A stretch of 64,000 nucleotides of DNA from Paenimyroides aestuarii (GTDB lineage: Bacteria; Bacteroidota; Bacteroidia; Flavobacteriales; Flavobacteriaceae). Location: contig NZ_CP102382.1 in NCBI RefSeq assembly GCF_024628805.1, positions 2,046,001 through 2,110,000 of the forward strand, in the 5' to 3' direction. Below are positions 38,530 through 47,449 of this stretch, piece by piece. Every line of letters starts with the position of its first letter. Position 1 is the stretch's first letter. Position numbers and translations under genes: made by a program. The notes under the pieces are model-generated. The model saw nothing but the letters and a program-made list of their open reading frames with translations, did not search any database and was not told where the DNA came from.

Positions 38530-39456
38530 TTACTTTGTACGGATTAAATTCCAATTGATTAATAAAACTGCGGCAAGAATAATTGCGATTCCAATCCATT
38601 GCGAAAACAGTACTTGTTCCTGCAAAAAGATAAATGCAAAAGTTACTGAAACAGGAAGTTCCACTGCCGAAACAATGCTTCCTAAACCAACTCCTGTTAA
38701 TGGAAATCCTTTGTTTAATAGGATAGGAGGTAACACTGTTCCAAAAACTGAAAGTAAAATGCCCCACGTATATAAAATGGAAAAATCGAATGTTTTTAAA
38801 GCAATAAAATCCGAAGCAATTAATTGCATGTTTAAGTAGGAGGGAAGTATTTGCGTAAGCAAACTAAAAAGCAACACAATGATACCGCCCCCCAAAAGCA
38901 TAAACAAACTGCGTTTATAAGCATTCAACTCTTTTGCAATGCTGTTGGTGCTGTATAAGGTTATTGAGAAAGAAATAGCAGCCAAAAATCCGAATAAAAA
39001 TCCTTTAAAATCATAGATTATTTCGTTGTTTAACAAGTTAGTTGCCAATACAGTTCCCAATAAAACAAAAACAACAGCTGCAAATTTTGAAAACGTAGGC
39101 ATTTTTTTAGCAATAAAAGCTTCGATTAATACACCAATCCAAACCGACTGCATTAACAAAACCACAGCAATTGATGCATGGAGGTATTTTACGCACAAAT
39201 AGTATAACACGCTTGTAAACCCCATAGATGTGCCACTGGTCAGCAGTTTTATTACATCGCTTTTGGTAGCTTTCTTGGTGTTGTTTATGAATAAATTCAC
39301 AACCAAAAGGCATAGTATTGCCAAAAAAAATTGCGAAAAAGTAACTTCGGCGGTTGTAAATCCTTGTTTATAAGCCATTTTTACAAACGATGCCAGCATG
39401 CCGTAACTACTAGCTCCTAAAGCAACGAGAATGATTCCTTTTAATGTTGAGTTCAA
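38530..39456 (-). CDS. EamA/DMT family transporter
   Basis: The 308-residue protein has ten predicted membrane helices in two EamA repeats, with internal repeat-type motifs such as LVALGASSYGMLASFVK and, in the second half, LGSIVSAVELPVSVTFAFIF. It is an inner-membrane exporter of a small metabolite; substrate unknown. It lies downstream of the TonB receptor but behind a terminator, so it is probably independently transcribed. Confidence 0.88.
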   Translation of the reverse strand: MNSTLKGIILVALGASSYGMLASFVKMAYKQGFTTAEVTFSQFFLAILCLLVVNLFINNTKKATKSDVIKLLTSGTSMGFTSVLYYLCVKYLHASIAVVLLMQSVWIGVLIEAFIAKKMPTFSKFAAVVFVLLGTVLATNLLNNEIIYDFKGFLFGFLAAISFSITLYSTNSIAKELNAYKRSLFMLLGGGIIVLLFSLLTQILPSYLNMQLIASDFIALKTFDFSILYTWGILLSVFGTVLPPILLNKGFPLTGVGLGSIVSAVELPVSVTFAFIFLQEQVLFSQWIGIAIILAAVLLINWNLIRTK

Positions 39457-39477
39457 AGTGTACTATTTTAAAAAAAA

Positions 39478-39506
39478 CAAAACTCGGCATTTTTACCGAG
39501 TTTTTT
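39478..39506 (-). terminator. Terminator of the TonB receptor gene
   Basis: AAAACTCGG-loop-CCGAGTTTT with T runs on both strands; it can act in either direction. Confidence 0.8.
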
Positions 39507-39512
39507 CAAACA

Positions 39513-41978
39513 TTACATCATTTCTTCCATATCTTCTCCTGAAGAAGATTGTCTTTTTTGATCTTTTTGTCGATCTTGTTTGGTTTGGTTGAAACGGTAA
39601 GTAAATGATAAGTTGATGGTGCGTTCTCTCCATTGCATTTCAGCATAAGAATTTACTTGCGCAATATTGGTTTCCATGATTCGTTTGCGCGAATTGAATA
39701 AATCTTGCACATTTAGGGCGATTGTACCTTTATCTTTTAAAACTTCTTTGCTCAAAGCCATGTTTACCGAAGCAATTCCTAGAATTTTTCCTTGAGCTGT
39801 TTTTTGTCCTCCGCGATACATGAAGTTGGTTTGCCAATCTATTTTCGATGGAAGTGTTACGCGCGAATTAATTCTACCATTCCATGTAAATGCATCGTTG
39901 TCAAAGTTTTGGTTCACCGTGTTTCCTTCAAAGTCTGTATAGGTGTAGTCGCCACGTGTAGAAACCTGAAACAAGTTAGCATTGGCATTTAAACGCCACC
40001 AGCGAAACGGATTGTAGTTGGCATTCAACTCTAATCCATAGCGGTATTCGGTTGCCAAGTTTATTGGACCACTTATCGTAATGGGAATGCCTTCTTCGTT
40101 CACACCATCCACACGGCGCACAAACTGCGTGGCATCGGTAGTATGGTTGTAATAAACAGAAGATGTTAAAGTAAGCTGCCCAATTCGTTTCATATAGCCT
40201 AAATCAAAAGCATTGGTAAACGATGGATCCAAATCGGGATTTCCCATAAAGAAATTAATTGAACTGGAATAATTACTAATTGGGTTCAACATACGCCCGC
40301 GTGGTCGGCGTACTCTGCGGCTGTAACTTATGGTGAAATTTTCATTACTTCCAACTTCATAATTCAAAAAAGCACTTGGAAAAAAGTTGTTGTACTTTTT
40401 GTTGTTGAAATCCATTGTGGTGAATTGATTTACATCTATTTCCGTTGCTTCCCAGCGCAATCCAAACATATAACCAAATTTGTTGATTTTGTTTCCGTAT
40501 TGTGCATACAAAGCATGTACTTTTTCAAGATATTGTAAATCGTTTCTAAATAAATCATTGGGTTCTAAAACTCCTGCATCGTTCAACGAATTAATGTTGA
40601 ATTTTGTGCCAATTTCATTAAAATTACCTAAATAACCTGCTTCGAACTGACTGTTTTCATTGAAAGGCAATACATAATCAACACGTGCAATGTGTCGCAA
40701 TTCGTTTTCAGTGGCTTTGGTTACATCTTGGGCCAAAACCGTATTTGCTTGATTAATGGTTGCTATGTTCGAGTCTTCAATGTCGGTATTCTTGTTCACA
40801 CTGCCCGAAACATATAATTGATGCCCTTCTTCGTTGAATTTATAGGTGAAATCGGTGGTATACTCTACTGTTTCTTTCCTATCGTCTTCTTCGGTTTGAC
40901 GGGTGTTTCGGTACAATAAATTGCGGTTGGCATCATAATTAGAATAATTCAATGTGCGCGGATTATCGCCTGTACTTTTCCGGTAAGTGAACCCTTGTGT
41001 CCAAATGAGCTTGTCGGTTAAATTCCAATCAAAGCCAAAATTACCGTTAAAACTTTCCCGCTCGCGGGTGTTTTTTGAATATTCATCAACATAACTTGAG
41101 GTGTTGCCGTTTTCATCAAAATATTGCGATTCGTTTAAAGAATTTCCAAACGTTTTGTTTTTGGCGAATCCAACATTGGTGTATAGATTAAAATCTTTCT
41201 CGCGATAATTGATACTTGCATTGGTACCATAGCTCAAAGGATCGCCAATATTAGCCGTCACGCTTCCGTTTATGCCGTTGTTGCTTCCTTTTTTTAGAAT
41301 GATATTGATGATGCCGGCACTACCTTCTGCTTCGTATCGGGCAGATGGATTGGTAATTACCTCTACACGATCTAACGATTCAGAGGGAATCATTTTCAAA
41401 GCATCGCCAATATTTGATGCCAAGCCAGAAGGTTTTCCATCGATTAACACACGCACCGATTCGTTTCCACGCAAACTTACATTTCCTTCAGAATCAACTT
41501 CAACCGATGGAATATTGTCTAAAACATCGCTTGCCGTTCCACCTTTCACAACGGCGTCATTGCCCACATTGTATATTCGCTTATCCAACTTTAGTTCAAC
41601 TGCAGCACGTTGCGTTTCAATGACAACGGCGCTTAAAACTTCATTATCCCCTTCCACAGCAATGGTTCCAAGGCTAAGAGCGGTGTTGATTTCTTTTGAA
41701 TCGATGGTAAAGGTTTTGTATCCTAAATATTCTACTCTTATTTTGTAGGTGTCGGGTGTAACCGGAATACTGAATTTTCCTGTGGCATCGGTCACATCAC
41801 CTGTAATATTATTAGCGTTTGTAGTACTTTCAATAGTAATATTTGCATATTCTAGCGGCGTGTTTGTTGCTTTTTCAACAACAGTTCCGGTAACCAATAC
41901 TTGATTGTTTTCTTGCGAAAAAACGGTTGACGTAGCCAATGCAAAAACAGTACAATAAACATAATTTATTGCTTTCAT
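39513..41978 (-). CDS. TonB-dependent outer-membrane beta-barrel receptor
   Basis: The 821-residue protein has a signal peptide (to about residue 21), a carboxypeptidase-regulatory-like domain (VLVTGTVVEKATNTPLEYAN), a plug with ASDVLDNIPSVEVDSEGNVS and LRGNESVRVLIDGKPSG, and an OMP_b-brl_3 type barrel. The C-terminal tail is Gln/Lys-rich and ends EDMEEMM. It imports an unknown ligand with TonB/ExbBD energy. No SusD partner is present, so it is not a glycan-utilisation pair. Confidence 0.9.
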   Translation of the reverse strand: MKAINYVYCTVFALATSTVFSQENNQVLVTGTVVEKATNTPLEYANITIESTTNANNITGDVTDATGKFSIPVTPDTYKIRVEYLGYKTFTIDSKEINTALSLGTIAVEGDNEVLSAVVIETQRAAVELKLDKRIYNVGNDAVVKGGTASDVLDNIPSVEVDSEGNVSLRGNESVRVLIDGKPSGLASNIGDALKMIPSESLDRVEVITNPSARYEAEGSAGIINIILKKGSNNGINGSVTANIGDPLSYGTNASINYREKDFNLYTNVGFAKNKTFGNSLNESQYFDENGNTSSYVDEYSKNTRERESFNGNFGFDWNLTDKLIWTQGFTYRKSTGDNPRTLNYSNYDANRNLLYRNTRQTEEDDRKETVEYTTDFTYKFNEEGHQLYVSGSVNKNTDIEDSNIATINQANTVLAQDVTKATENELRHIARVDYVLPFNENSQFEAGYLGNFNEIGTKFNINSLNDAGVLEPNDLFRNDLQYLEKVHALYAQYGNKINKFGYMFGLRWEATEIDVNQFTTMDFNNKKYNNFFPSAFLNYEVGSNENFTISYSRRVRRPRGRMLNPISNYSSSINFFMGNPDLDPSFTNAFDLGYMKRIGQLTLTSSVYYNHTTDATQFVRRVDGVNEEGIPITISGPINLATEYRYGLELNANYNPFRWWRLNANANLFQVSTRGDYTYTDFEGNTVNQNFDNDAFTWNGRINSRVTLPSKIDWQTNFMYRGGQKTAQGKILGIASVNMALSKEVLKDKGTIALNVQDLFNSRKRIMETNIAQVNSYAEMQWRERTINLSFTYRFNQTKQDRQKDQKRQSSSGEDMEEMM

Positions 41979-42088
41979 ACATTTTTGAATTTAAGTTATG
42001 CAAAAGTAGGATTTGATGACCTATTTTTTGCAAATTTGATGTTAAAAAGGAGTATTAAATTGCGTTTTTTTTAAAACAAATAGTTTTT

Positions 42089-42430
42089 TTATAAAACTTC
42101 TTTAATTTTTTCAGCCGGACGGGCAATCACAGCTTTGTTGCCATTAACAACAATGGGACGTTCTATTAACTGCGGAAAATCAACCATAGCTTGAATAATA
42201 GCATCAGAAGTCAACTCTTTACCTTTAAAATGTTCTTTCCAAACCGCCTCTTTGGTTCGAACCAAATCAATAGCATCTATTTTTAAAACTTTTAAAAGTG
42301 CTTTTATCTCGTTAAAAGAAAGCGGATTTTTTATGTATTGAACAATTTCTACCTCTTTGCCAAGGTCTTGAAGGGTGCACAAACCTTCGCGCGATTTGCT
42401 GCATTTTGGATTATGGAAAATCTTAATCAT
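42089..42430 (-). CDS. ArsC family (arsenate reductase-like) protein
   Basis: The 113-residue thioredoxin-fold protein starts MIKIFHNPKCSKSREGL, with the catalytic Cys in NPKCSKSR, and has the ArsC-type IERPIVVNGNKAVIARP near its end. It probably reduces arsenate via glutaredoxin or is the related YfgD-type protein. No other ars genes are nearby. The start at 42430 is chosen to fit the family N-terminus. Confidence 0.87.
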   Translation of the reverse strand: MIKIFHNPKCSKSREGLCTLQDLGKEVEIVQYIKNPLSFNEIKALLKVLKIDAIDLVRTKEAVWKEHFKGKELTSDAIIQAMVDFPQLIERPIVVNGNKAVIARPAEKIKEVL

Positions 42431-42486
42431 CTGTATCAATTTTTTTACAAATTTAGTTAACTTCGTAGATAAATATTCGTTTTTTT

Positions 42487-43371
42487 ATGTATTTAGAACA
42501 ATTCAAAAAAGATCAACCAAGTATTTTAAAGTATATTCCTTTTATTGTTGGGTTCATTGGTTTTATGGCGCTGAATATCATTGTTTCAAGTATGATGAAT
42601 TTAGATGCAAGCACCATGATACAAGACTCTATTAACCGTTTGGGCAAAAACTTTACTTTTTTTACCTTTTTAATTCCTTTTGCGTTTTTCTTGGTTTTGC
42701 TATTTGGTTGGTGGCTTGTTATTCACAAATATTCTATAAAACAACTAACCACATCGCGCGCACAAATTGATTATAAACGATTTTTTTTCTCGTTTGGCGT
42801 TTGGGGAGGCATTAATATTTTGGTATTGCTGATTAGTTATCTATTGCAACCCGAAAGTTTTCAGTTGCAATTCAATGCACAATCATTTATTCCACTTTTT
42901 ATAATTGCTTTGATTTTTATACCGATACAAACCAGCTTCGAAGAATATTTTTTTAGAGGCTATTTTATGCAATTTTCTGCATTTGTAACCAAAAATCGAA
43001 TCGCAGCTTTGATCATTACCTCGGTGGTTTTTGGGTTGATGCACTTAAGTAACCCTGAAGTTTCAAGCATGGGGCTCACGGTTATGATTTTTTATATTGG
43101 TTGTGGATTTGTTTTGGGAATAATGACTTTGATGGACGAAGGTTTAGAGCTTGCATTGGGTTTTCACGCAGCCAATAATCTGTTAGGAGCTTTATTGGTG
43201 ACATCAAACGATGCTGTTTTTCAAACCGATGCCCTTTTTATTTTTAATGGTTCAAGCAATATTTATGAAATGTTGATACAAGTGTTCATTATTTTTCCTA
43301 TCTTGTTGCTTATTTTTTCAAAAAAATATAATTGGGCAAATTGGAAACAGAAATTATTTAAACCTATTTAG
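42487..43371 (+). CDS. CPBP family intramembrane metalloprotease
   Basis: The 294-residue protein has about eight membrane helices and the CPBP/Abi motifs: EEYFFRGYF (E-E-x-x-x-R), FGLMHLSNP with His, and GFHAANNLLG with the third metal-site His/Asn. Related to Rce1-type proteases. It ends 2 bp before menE, suggesting cotranscription. Confidence 0.88.
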   Translation: MYLEQFKKDQPSILKYIPFIVGFIGFMALNIIVSSMMNLDASTMIQDSINRLGKNFTFFTFLIPFAFFLVLLFGWWLVIHKYSIKQLTTSRAQIDYKRFFFSFGVWGGINILVLLISYLLQPESFQLQFNAQSFIPLFIIALIFIPIQTSFEEYFFRGYFMQFSAFVTKNRIAALIITSVVFGLMHLSNPEVSSMGLTVMIFYIGCGFVLGIMTLMDEGLELALGFHAANNLLGALLVTSNDAVFQTDALFIFNGSSNIYEMLIQVFIIFPILLLIFSKKYNWANWKQKLFKPI

Positions 43372-43373
43372 CT

Positions 43374-44408
43374 ATGGAAAAGAAAATTTGTATTCATCCC
43401 GATTTTAAATTAAACGGCAGATCATACACCAAAAATAGCATTTGTGAATTGGCAATTGCTTTAATTAGAGATGGCGAAGCGCACGAAAAAGACCTTGGCC
43501 GCTTAATTTTAGAATGGTTTGACGATAACACCTATATTTCTCTCACCACTTCCGGAACAACAGGCACTCCCAAACGCATAGAACTGAGCAAACAAGCCAT
43601 GGAAGCATCTGCATTGGCCACAGGAGAATTTTTTAAATTGCAACCAAAAGATACTGCTTTGCTTTGTTTGCCAACGTGCTACATTGCAGGAAAAATGATG
43701 TTTATTAGAGCCGTGTTGTTAGGTTTGGAACTCGATTTTGTGAGCCCAACGAAAGAACCTCTTAAAAACACAAATAAAGTGTATGATTTTGTGGCAATGG
43801 TACCTTTGCAAGTTCATCATTCCATAACCCAAATAGAACAATGCAAAACATTAATTGTAGGAGGGGCAAGACTTAGCGATCAAACTAAAGATTTATTGAT
43901 GGATATGATGGTGAATGTTTATGAAACCTACGGAATGACCGAAACCATTACACACATTGCAGCCAAACGAATTGATGAAAAATATTTTACCGTGTTGCCA
44001 CATGCCAATATTTCGCAAGACCATCGCGGTTGTTTAGTAATTGAAGCACCTCTTATTGCCGATTATTTAATTGTGACCAATGATTTAGTTGAAATGCCCA
44101 ATGAAATTCAGTTTGAATGGAAAGGCAGATATGATAATTTAGTGAACAGCGGTGGCGTAAAATTAATCCCCGAAGTGATTGAACAAAAGTTAGCAGAATA
44201 CATTCCTTATCGCTTTTACGTGATGGGAAAATCGGATAAAGAATTAGGTGAAAAATTGGTTTTGGTTATTGAACACAAACCCTATACGTTGGTGCCTGAA
44301 GCTTTTGACAGTTTGGAAAAATATGAAAAACCGCGCGAAACAATTTTCATAGAGAAATTTAAAGAAACTCCTAACGGAAAAGTTTTACGAAAAGAATCGA
44401 TTAGTTGA
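43374..44408 (+). CDS. menE: O-succinylbenzoate-CoA ligase (MenE)
   Basis: The 344-residue AMP-forming ligase has the AMP-binding loop LTTSGTTGTPKRIELS, YETYGMTETITHIA, and the C-terminal lysine motif NGKVLRKE. Its short length and lack of a larger N-terminal domain match Bacteroidota MenE, which activates o-succinylbenzoate in menaquinone synthesis. Located directly downstream of the CPBP protease gene. Confidence 0.88.
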   Translation: MEKKICIHPDFKLNGRSYTKNSICELAIALIRDGEAHEKDLGRLILEWFDDNTYISLTTSGTTGTPKRIELSKQAMEASALATGEFFKLQPKDTALLCLPTCYIAGKMMFIRAVLLGLELDFVSPTKEPLKNTNKVYDFVAMVPLQVHHSITQIEQCKTLIVGGARLSDQTKDLLMDMMVNVYETYGMTETITHIAAKRIDEKYFTVLPHANISQDHRGCLVIEAPLIADYLIVTNDLVEMPNEIQFEWKGRYDNLVNSGGVKLIPEVIEQKLAEYIPYRFYVMGKSDKELGEKLVLVIEHKPYTLVPEAFDSLEKYEKPRETIFIEKFKETPNGKVLRKESIS

Positions 44409-44410
44409 AA

Positions 44411-44446
44411 AAAAATGCTCAAGACGATGTACTTTGAGCATTTTTT
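44411..44446 (+). terminator. menE terminator
   Basis: AAAATGCTCAA-loop-TTTGAGCATTTTTT, immediately after the stop. Confidence 0.88.
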
Positions 44447-44497
44447 AAGCTTAGCGTAATATAAACGCATAAAATGCTACACTTTTTGTGACAGCAT

Positions 44498-45016
44498 TTA
44501 TTTTTTAACTTTTTTCAATGCGTCTGCATATTTTTTATTAACACCGTTGTCTGCTTCTTTTTCGCAAAGAACTGCTACTTTTGGTACTAATTTCCAGTTG
44601 TTTTCTGTTTTTAATTTTATGATTTCTGCCAGGGAATATGCGGTTGCCCAACGCACAACTGTGCCTTCGTTTTCCGCATTAAGCAAAAGATTGTCTATAG
44701 CTTTCTCTAATTTTTCAGGATACAATTTTGCAGTGTTTCCAATCACTTTAGCACTTTCCCATTTCAAGCGCGGTTCTTCTTCTTTCAACAATTCAGTAAC
44801 ATATTCAAAAACAGCTTCGTTTGCAATACTGGGTGTTTTCTTAGTAGCCCATTCAATTGCTTCTATACAAGTTGCTTTGTGTGTAGATTTTTGTTGCTCT
44901 GCAAAAGCCAATAATTCTTCAATAGGCATTTCATCGCTTAGTAACCATTCACCCAATGTTTTTACTTTTGCTTTTGCTTTTATGGTTTTATCTTTAAACA
45001 AATCTTCTATATTCAT
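44498..45016 (-). CDS. HEAT-repeat-like protein
   Basis: The 172-residue all-helical protein reads as repeated helix pairs (e.g. EAVFEYVTELLKEEEPRLKW, ESAKVIGNTAKLYPEKLEKA, RWATAYSLAEIIKLKT), the pattern of HEAT/armadillo repeats. Likely a protein-interaction module. Its start abuts the stop of the VOC protein gene. Confidence 0.75.
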   Translation of the reverse strand: MNIEDLFKDKTIKAKAKVKTLGEWLLSDEMPIEELLAFAEQQKSTHKATCIEAIEWATKKTPSIANEAVFEYVTELLKEEEPRLKWESAKVIGNTAKLYPEKLEKAIDNLLLNAENEGTVVRWATAYSLAEIIKLKTENNWKLVPKVAVLCEKEADNGVNKKYADALKKVKK

Positions 45017-45454
45017 TTATGCGTTTTGATGTGATTCAAAATTAATCATCCAATTAATACCAAATTTATCGGTAAACATACCAAAATAAGCACCCCAAAA
45101 AGTATCTTCCATGGGCATGGTAATTTGTCCACCTGCTGATAAACCATTGAATAATTGATCTGCTTCTTCTTTGCTTTCAGGATTAATCGAGATTGAAAAA
45201 TTATTTCCTTGCAAAAATGCCGGTGCCCATTCACCACCTGTATCGCTACCCATTAAAACTGTTGAACCAATTGGTAAACCAACATGCATGATTTTGTTTT
45301 GATCGGCTTCACTCATTGGTGGCATTCCTTCTTGCGGAGGCATTTCACTAAATCTTCCAAGGTAAGTGAATTCTCCCCCAAAAACCGACTTGTAGAAATT
45401 GAACGCTTCTTCGCAATTTCCGTTGAAATTTAAGTAAGTGTGTACTGTTGCCAT
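45017..45454 (-). CDS. VOC family protein (PhnB/glyoxalase-like)
   Basis: The 145-residue protein begins ATVHTYLNFNGNCEEAFNFY and contains FGGEFTYLGRFSEMP and the FWGAYFGMFTDKFGINWMIN motif typical of PhnB-like VOC proteins. It is the vicinal-oxygen-chelate fold; metal ligands and substrate are not assigned. Upstream of the HEAT gene by 0 bp, so the two are likely cotranscribed. Confidence 0.87.
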   Translation of the reverse strand: MATVHTYLNFNGNCEEAFNFYKSVFGGEFTYLGRFSEMPPQEGMPPMSEADQNKIMHVGLPIGSTVLMGSDTGGEWAPAFLQGNNFSISINPESKEEADQLFNGLSAGGQITMPMEDTFWGAYFGMFTDKFGINWMINFESHQNA

Positions 45455-45476
45455 TTTATATATTTAAAATTTTAGA

Positions 45477-45959
45477 TTATTTCTTTGTTCTAATAAAAAT
45501 CATTGCAATTGCAGTAGTAACAATACCCATTGCTAGCGCTCCGATGGCACTTTGTATGGCATAGTTGTTATAATTAAAGTATGCTTCAGCCGCAGATGTG
45601 GATGGATAGTAACCCAACTCTACTGAGCGCTTTATTACGTTTGGAAAGTATTCCGGAGTTATGATATACGAAGTAATCCATTGTGTAATAGGGCTTAATA
45701 CAGCGATGCAAAGGGAAAGGATGGCTCCAGAAATTAATCCTTGTTTATAAGTCATGATACCATTATAAAAATTTTTCTTTTTATCCTTCAAACCCATAAC
45801 CATAAACCAAATGGCAGGAATTGCAAATAAGTTGGTTATATACATGTGATAATCGATGTACGTACTGTGTAAGCCGCTTAGTTTTTCTAGCCACATCCAA
45901 ACTAAACTCATGATTGCAAAAAGCAGTGCCCATTTTACTTCAATTCTAATATTTTTCAT
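45477..45959 (-). CDS. DUF4199 family membrane protein
   Basis: The 160-residue protein has four hydrophobic segments and the pattern of DUF4199: KVEWALLFAIMSLVWMWLEK-like first helix, KKNFYNGIMTYKQGLISG in the middle, and a C-terminal helix rich in Ala/Ile. Function unknown. Part of a minus-strand cluster with two VOC proteins. Confidence 0.82.
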   Translation of the reverse strand: MKNIRIEVKWALLFAIMSLVWMWLEKLSGLHSTYIDYHMYITNLFAIPAIWFMVMGLKDKKKNFYNGIMTYKQGLISGAILSLCIAVLSPITQWITSYIITPEYFPNVIKRSVELGYYPSTSAAEAYFNYNNYAIQSAIGALAMGIVTTAIAMIFIRTKK

Positions 45960-45968
45960 TGTAAGATT

Positions 45969-46340
45969 TTATCTGTGTTGATCAATTAATATTTGGTTTC
46001 CATCTGGATCGATTAGTGTGATGTGAGCCGCTCCTGATGTGTTATGATCTGCTTCTGCAGTTAATGCAATTCCTTGCTTTTTTAAATGCTCTTGTATGGT
46101 TCTCACATCGTCAAATGATTCCAAATTTTGCGCATCATTGTCCCAACCCGGATTAAATGTTAGAATATTTCCCTCAAACATACCTTGAAAGAGTCCAATA
46201 ACAGCATTATCATTTTTTAAAATGATCCAATTTTGGTCGATATTTCCACCTTTGTATTCAAATCCCAATTTTTCGTAAAAATCTTTAGATTGATGTATGT
46301 CTTTTACTGCCAAACTTATTGAAAATGCACCTAGTTTCAT
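45969..46340 (-). CDS. VOC family glyoxalase-like protein
   Basis: The 123-residue protein starts MKLGAFSISLAVKDIHQSKD and ends GAAHITLIDPDGNQILIDQH, the two betaalphabetabetabeta halves of a VOC domain. Upstream of DUF4199 by 9 bp. Substrate unknown; it is not homologous in detail to the PhnB-like protein at 45017. Confidence 0.87.
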   Translation of the reverse strand: MKLGAFSISLAVKDIHQSKDFYEKLGFEYKGGNIDQNWIILKNDNAVIGLFQGMFEGNILTFNPGWDNDAQNLESFDDVRTIQEHLKKQGIALTAEADHNTSGAAHITLIDPDGNQILIDQHR

Positions 46341-46462
46341 TGATTTTTATTTTTAAGATGTTTATATATTGCTTGCTATTTTTGTTAAAAATTAACATAT
46401 CAAATATAATAAAAAATTACATGAGCTTTAATAATTGAACCAAAAAGCTTCAAAATGCTTTT

Positions 46463-46798
46463 TTAGGAAATAAATATATAAGTTGGTTTAAACAGATAGC
46501 AAATCACAATGGTTGCCACAATTCCTAAAAGCAATACATATATATTGGTTGCGTGGATTAAAAAACAAAGCAAACCTACTATTGAACCAATAAAGTTAGA
46601 ACGAACACGTTCTAAAGTTAACTTCTGTGAATCTTTCCCTTCTGGTGAAATCACTAAAATTATGGATAGCAACGTCCAGAAAAGTTCCATTTTTGGGAAT
46701 TGTAACATTAAAAGGTATCCTGCCAAAAAACCAAGCACACATCGAAAGGTATAAATGATGATAGGCGACGTTATAATGTGTTTTACAACATTTTTCAA
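46463..46798 (-). CDS. FUSC-like small membrane protein
   Basis: The 111-residue protein has four hydrophobic helices and a central ISPEGKDSQKLTLERVRSNF, resembling the N-terminal FUSC/aromatic-acid exporter module, where D-S-x-x-x-x-x-x-R-x-x-x-x-x-x-G is conserved. It is far shorter than full FUSC proteins (about 650 residues), so it could be a stand-alone half-module or a remnant. Confidence 0.6.
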   Translation of the reverse strand: MKNVVKHIITSPIIIYTFRCVLGFLAGYLLMLQFPKMELFWTLLSIILVISPEGKDSQKLTLERVRSNFIGSIVGLLCFLIHATNIYVLLLGIVATIVICYLFKPTYIFIS

Positions 46799-46912
46799 CT
46801 TATTTTTCTTTTGTGCTGCAAATTTATTCGCTGTGGTATTTATATGAAAATATTTGAAAGGATTTTTTTTAAAACTTGTAAATTGGGTATCTTTGGATTT
46901 TTAAAAAGAAGC

Positions 46913-47449
46913 ATGAAAAAACTGATTTTAGACGAATTGAACCGAAAAAATACCGATGAATTTAAACAAGCAACAAAAACGCCTATAATTGTGGTGCTTG
47001 ACGATATTAGAAGTTTACACAATATTGGCTCATTTTTTAGAACCTGTGATGCTTTTTTAATTGAAAAAATTTATTTGTGCGGAATTACCGCAACACCCCC
47101 GAATAAGGAAATTCATAAAACGGCTTTAGGAGCTACCGAAACTGTGGAATGGGCACATGAAAAAAACGTGGTTGAATTGGTGCAACGATTGAAAGCAGAA
47201 AATGTGCGAATTGTTTCTTTAGAACAAGTTGAAGGTTCGGTAATGTTGCAGGATTTCCAACCAGAAAAGCAAACAAAATATGCCTTGTTTTTTGGTAACG
47301 AAGTGAAAGGTGTGCATCAAGAAGTTATCAACCAAAGCGATTATGTGGTAGAAATTCCGCAATTTGGTACTAAACATTCTTTAAATGTATCTGTAAGCGG
47401 CGGTATTGTGATATGGGATGTTTTTCAGAAAATGCAGACTAATTCATAG
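46913..47449 (+). CDS. TrmH/SpoU family RNA methyltransferase
   Basis: From ATG 46913 (MKKLILDELNRKNTDEFKQA) the 178-residue SPOUT methylase has ILDDIRSLHNIGSFFRTCD-type motif 1 (VLDDIRSLHNIGSFFRTCDA), motif 2 ALFFGNEVKGV and motif 3 IPQFGTKHSLNVSVSGGIV. It 2'-O-methylates tRNA or rRNA. The longer ORF upstream is rejected because it overlaps the divergent FUSC-like gene and lacks homology. The 3' end overlaps the folK-dNK stop by 11 bp, convergent. Confidence 0.9.
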   Translation: MKKLILDELNRKNTDEFKQATKTPIIVVLDDIRSLHNIGSFFRTCDAFLIEKIYLCGITATPPNKEIHKTALGATETVEWAHEKNVVELVQRLKAENVRIVSLEQVEGSVMLQDFQPEKQTKYALFFGNEVKGVHQEVINQSDYVVEIPQFGTKHSLNVSVSGGIVIWDVFQKMQTNS

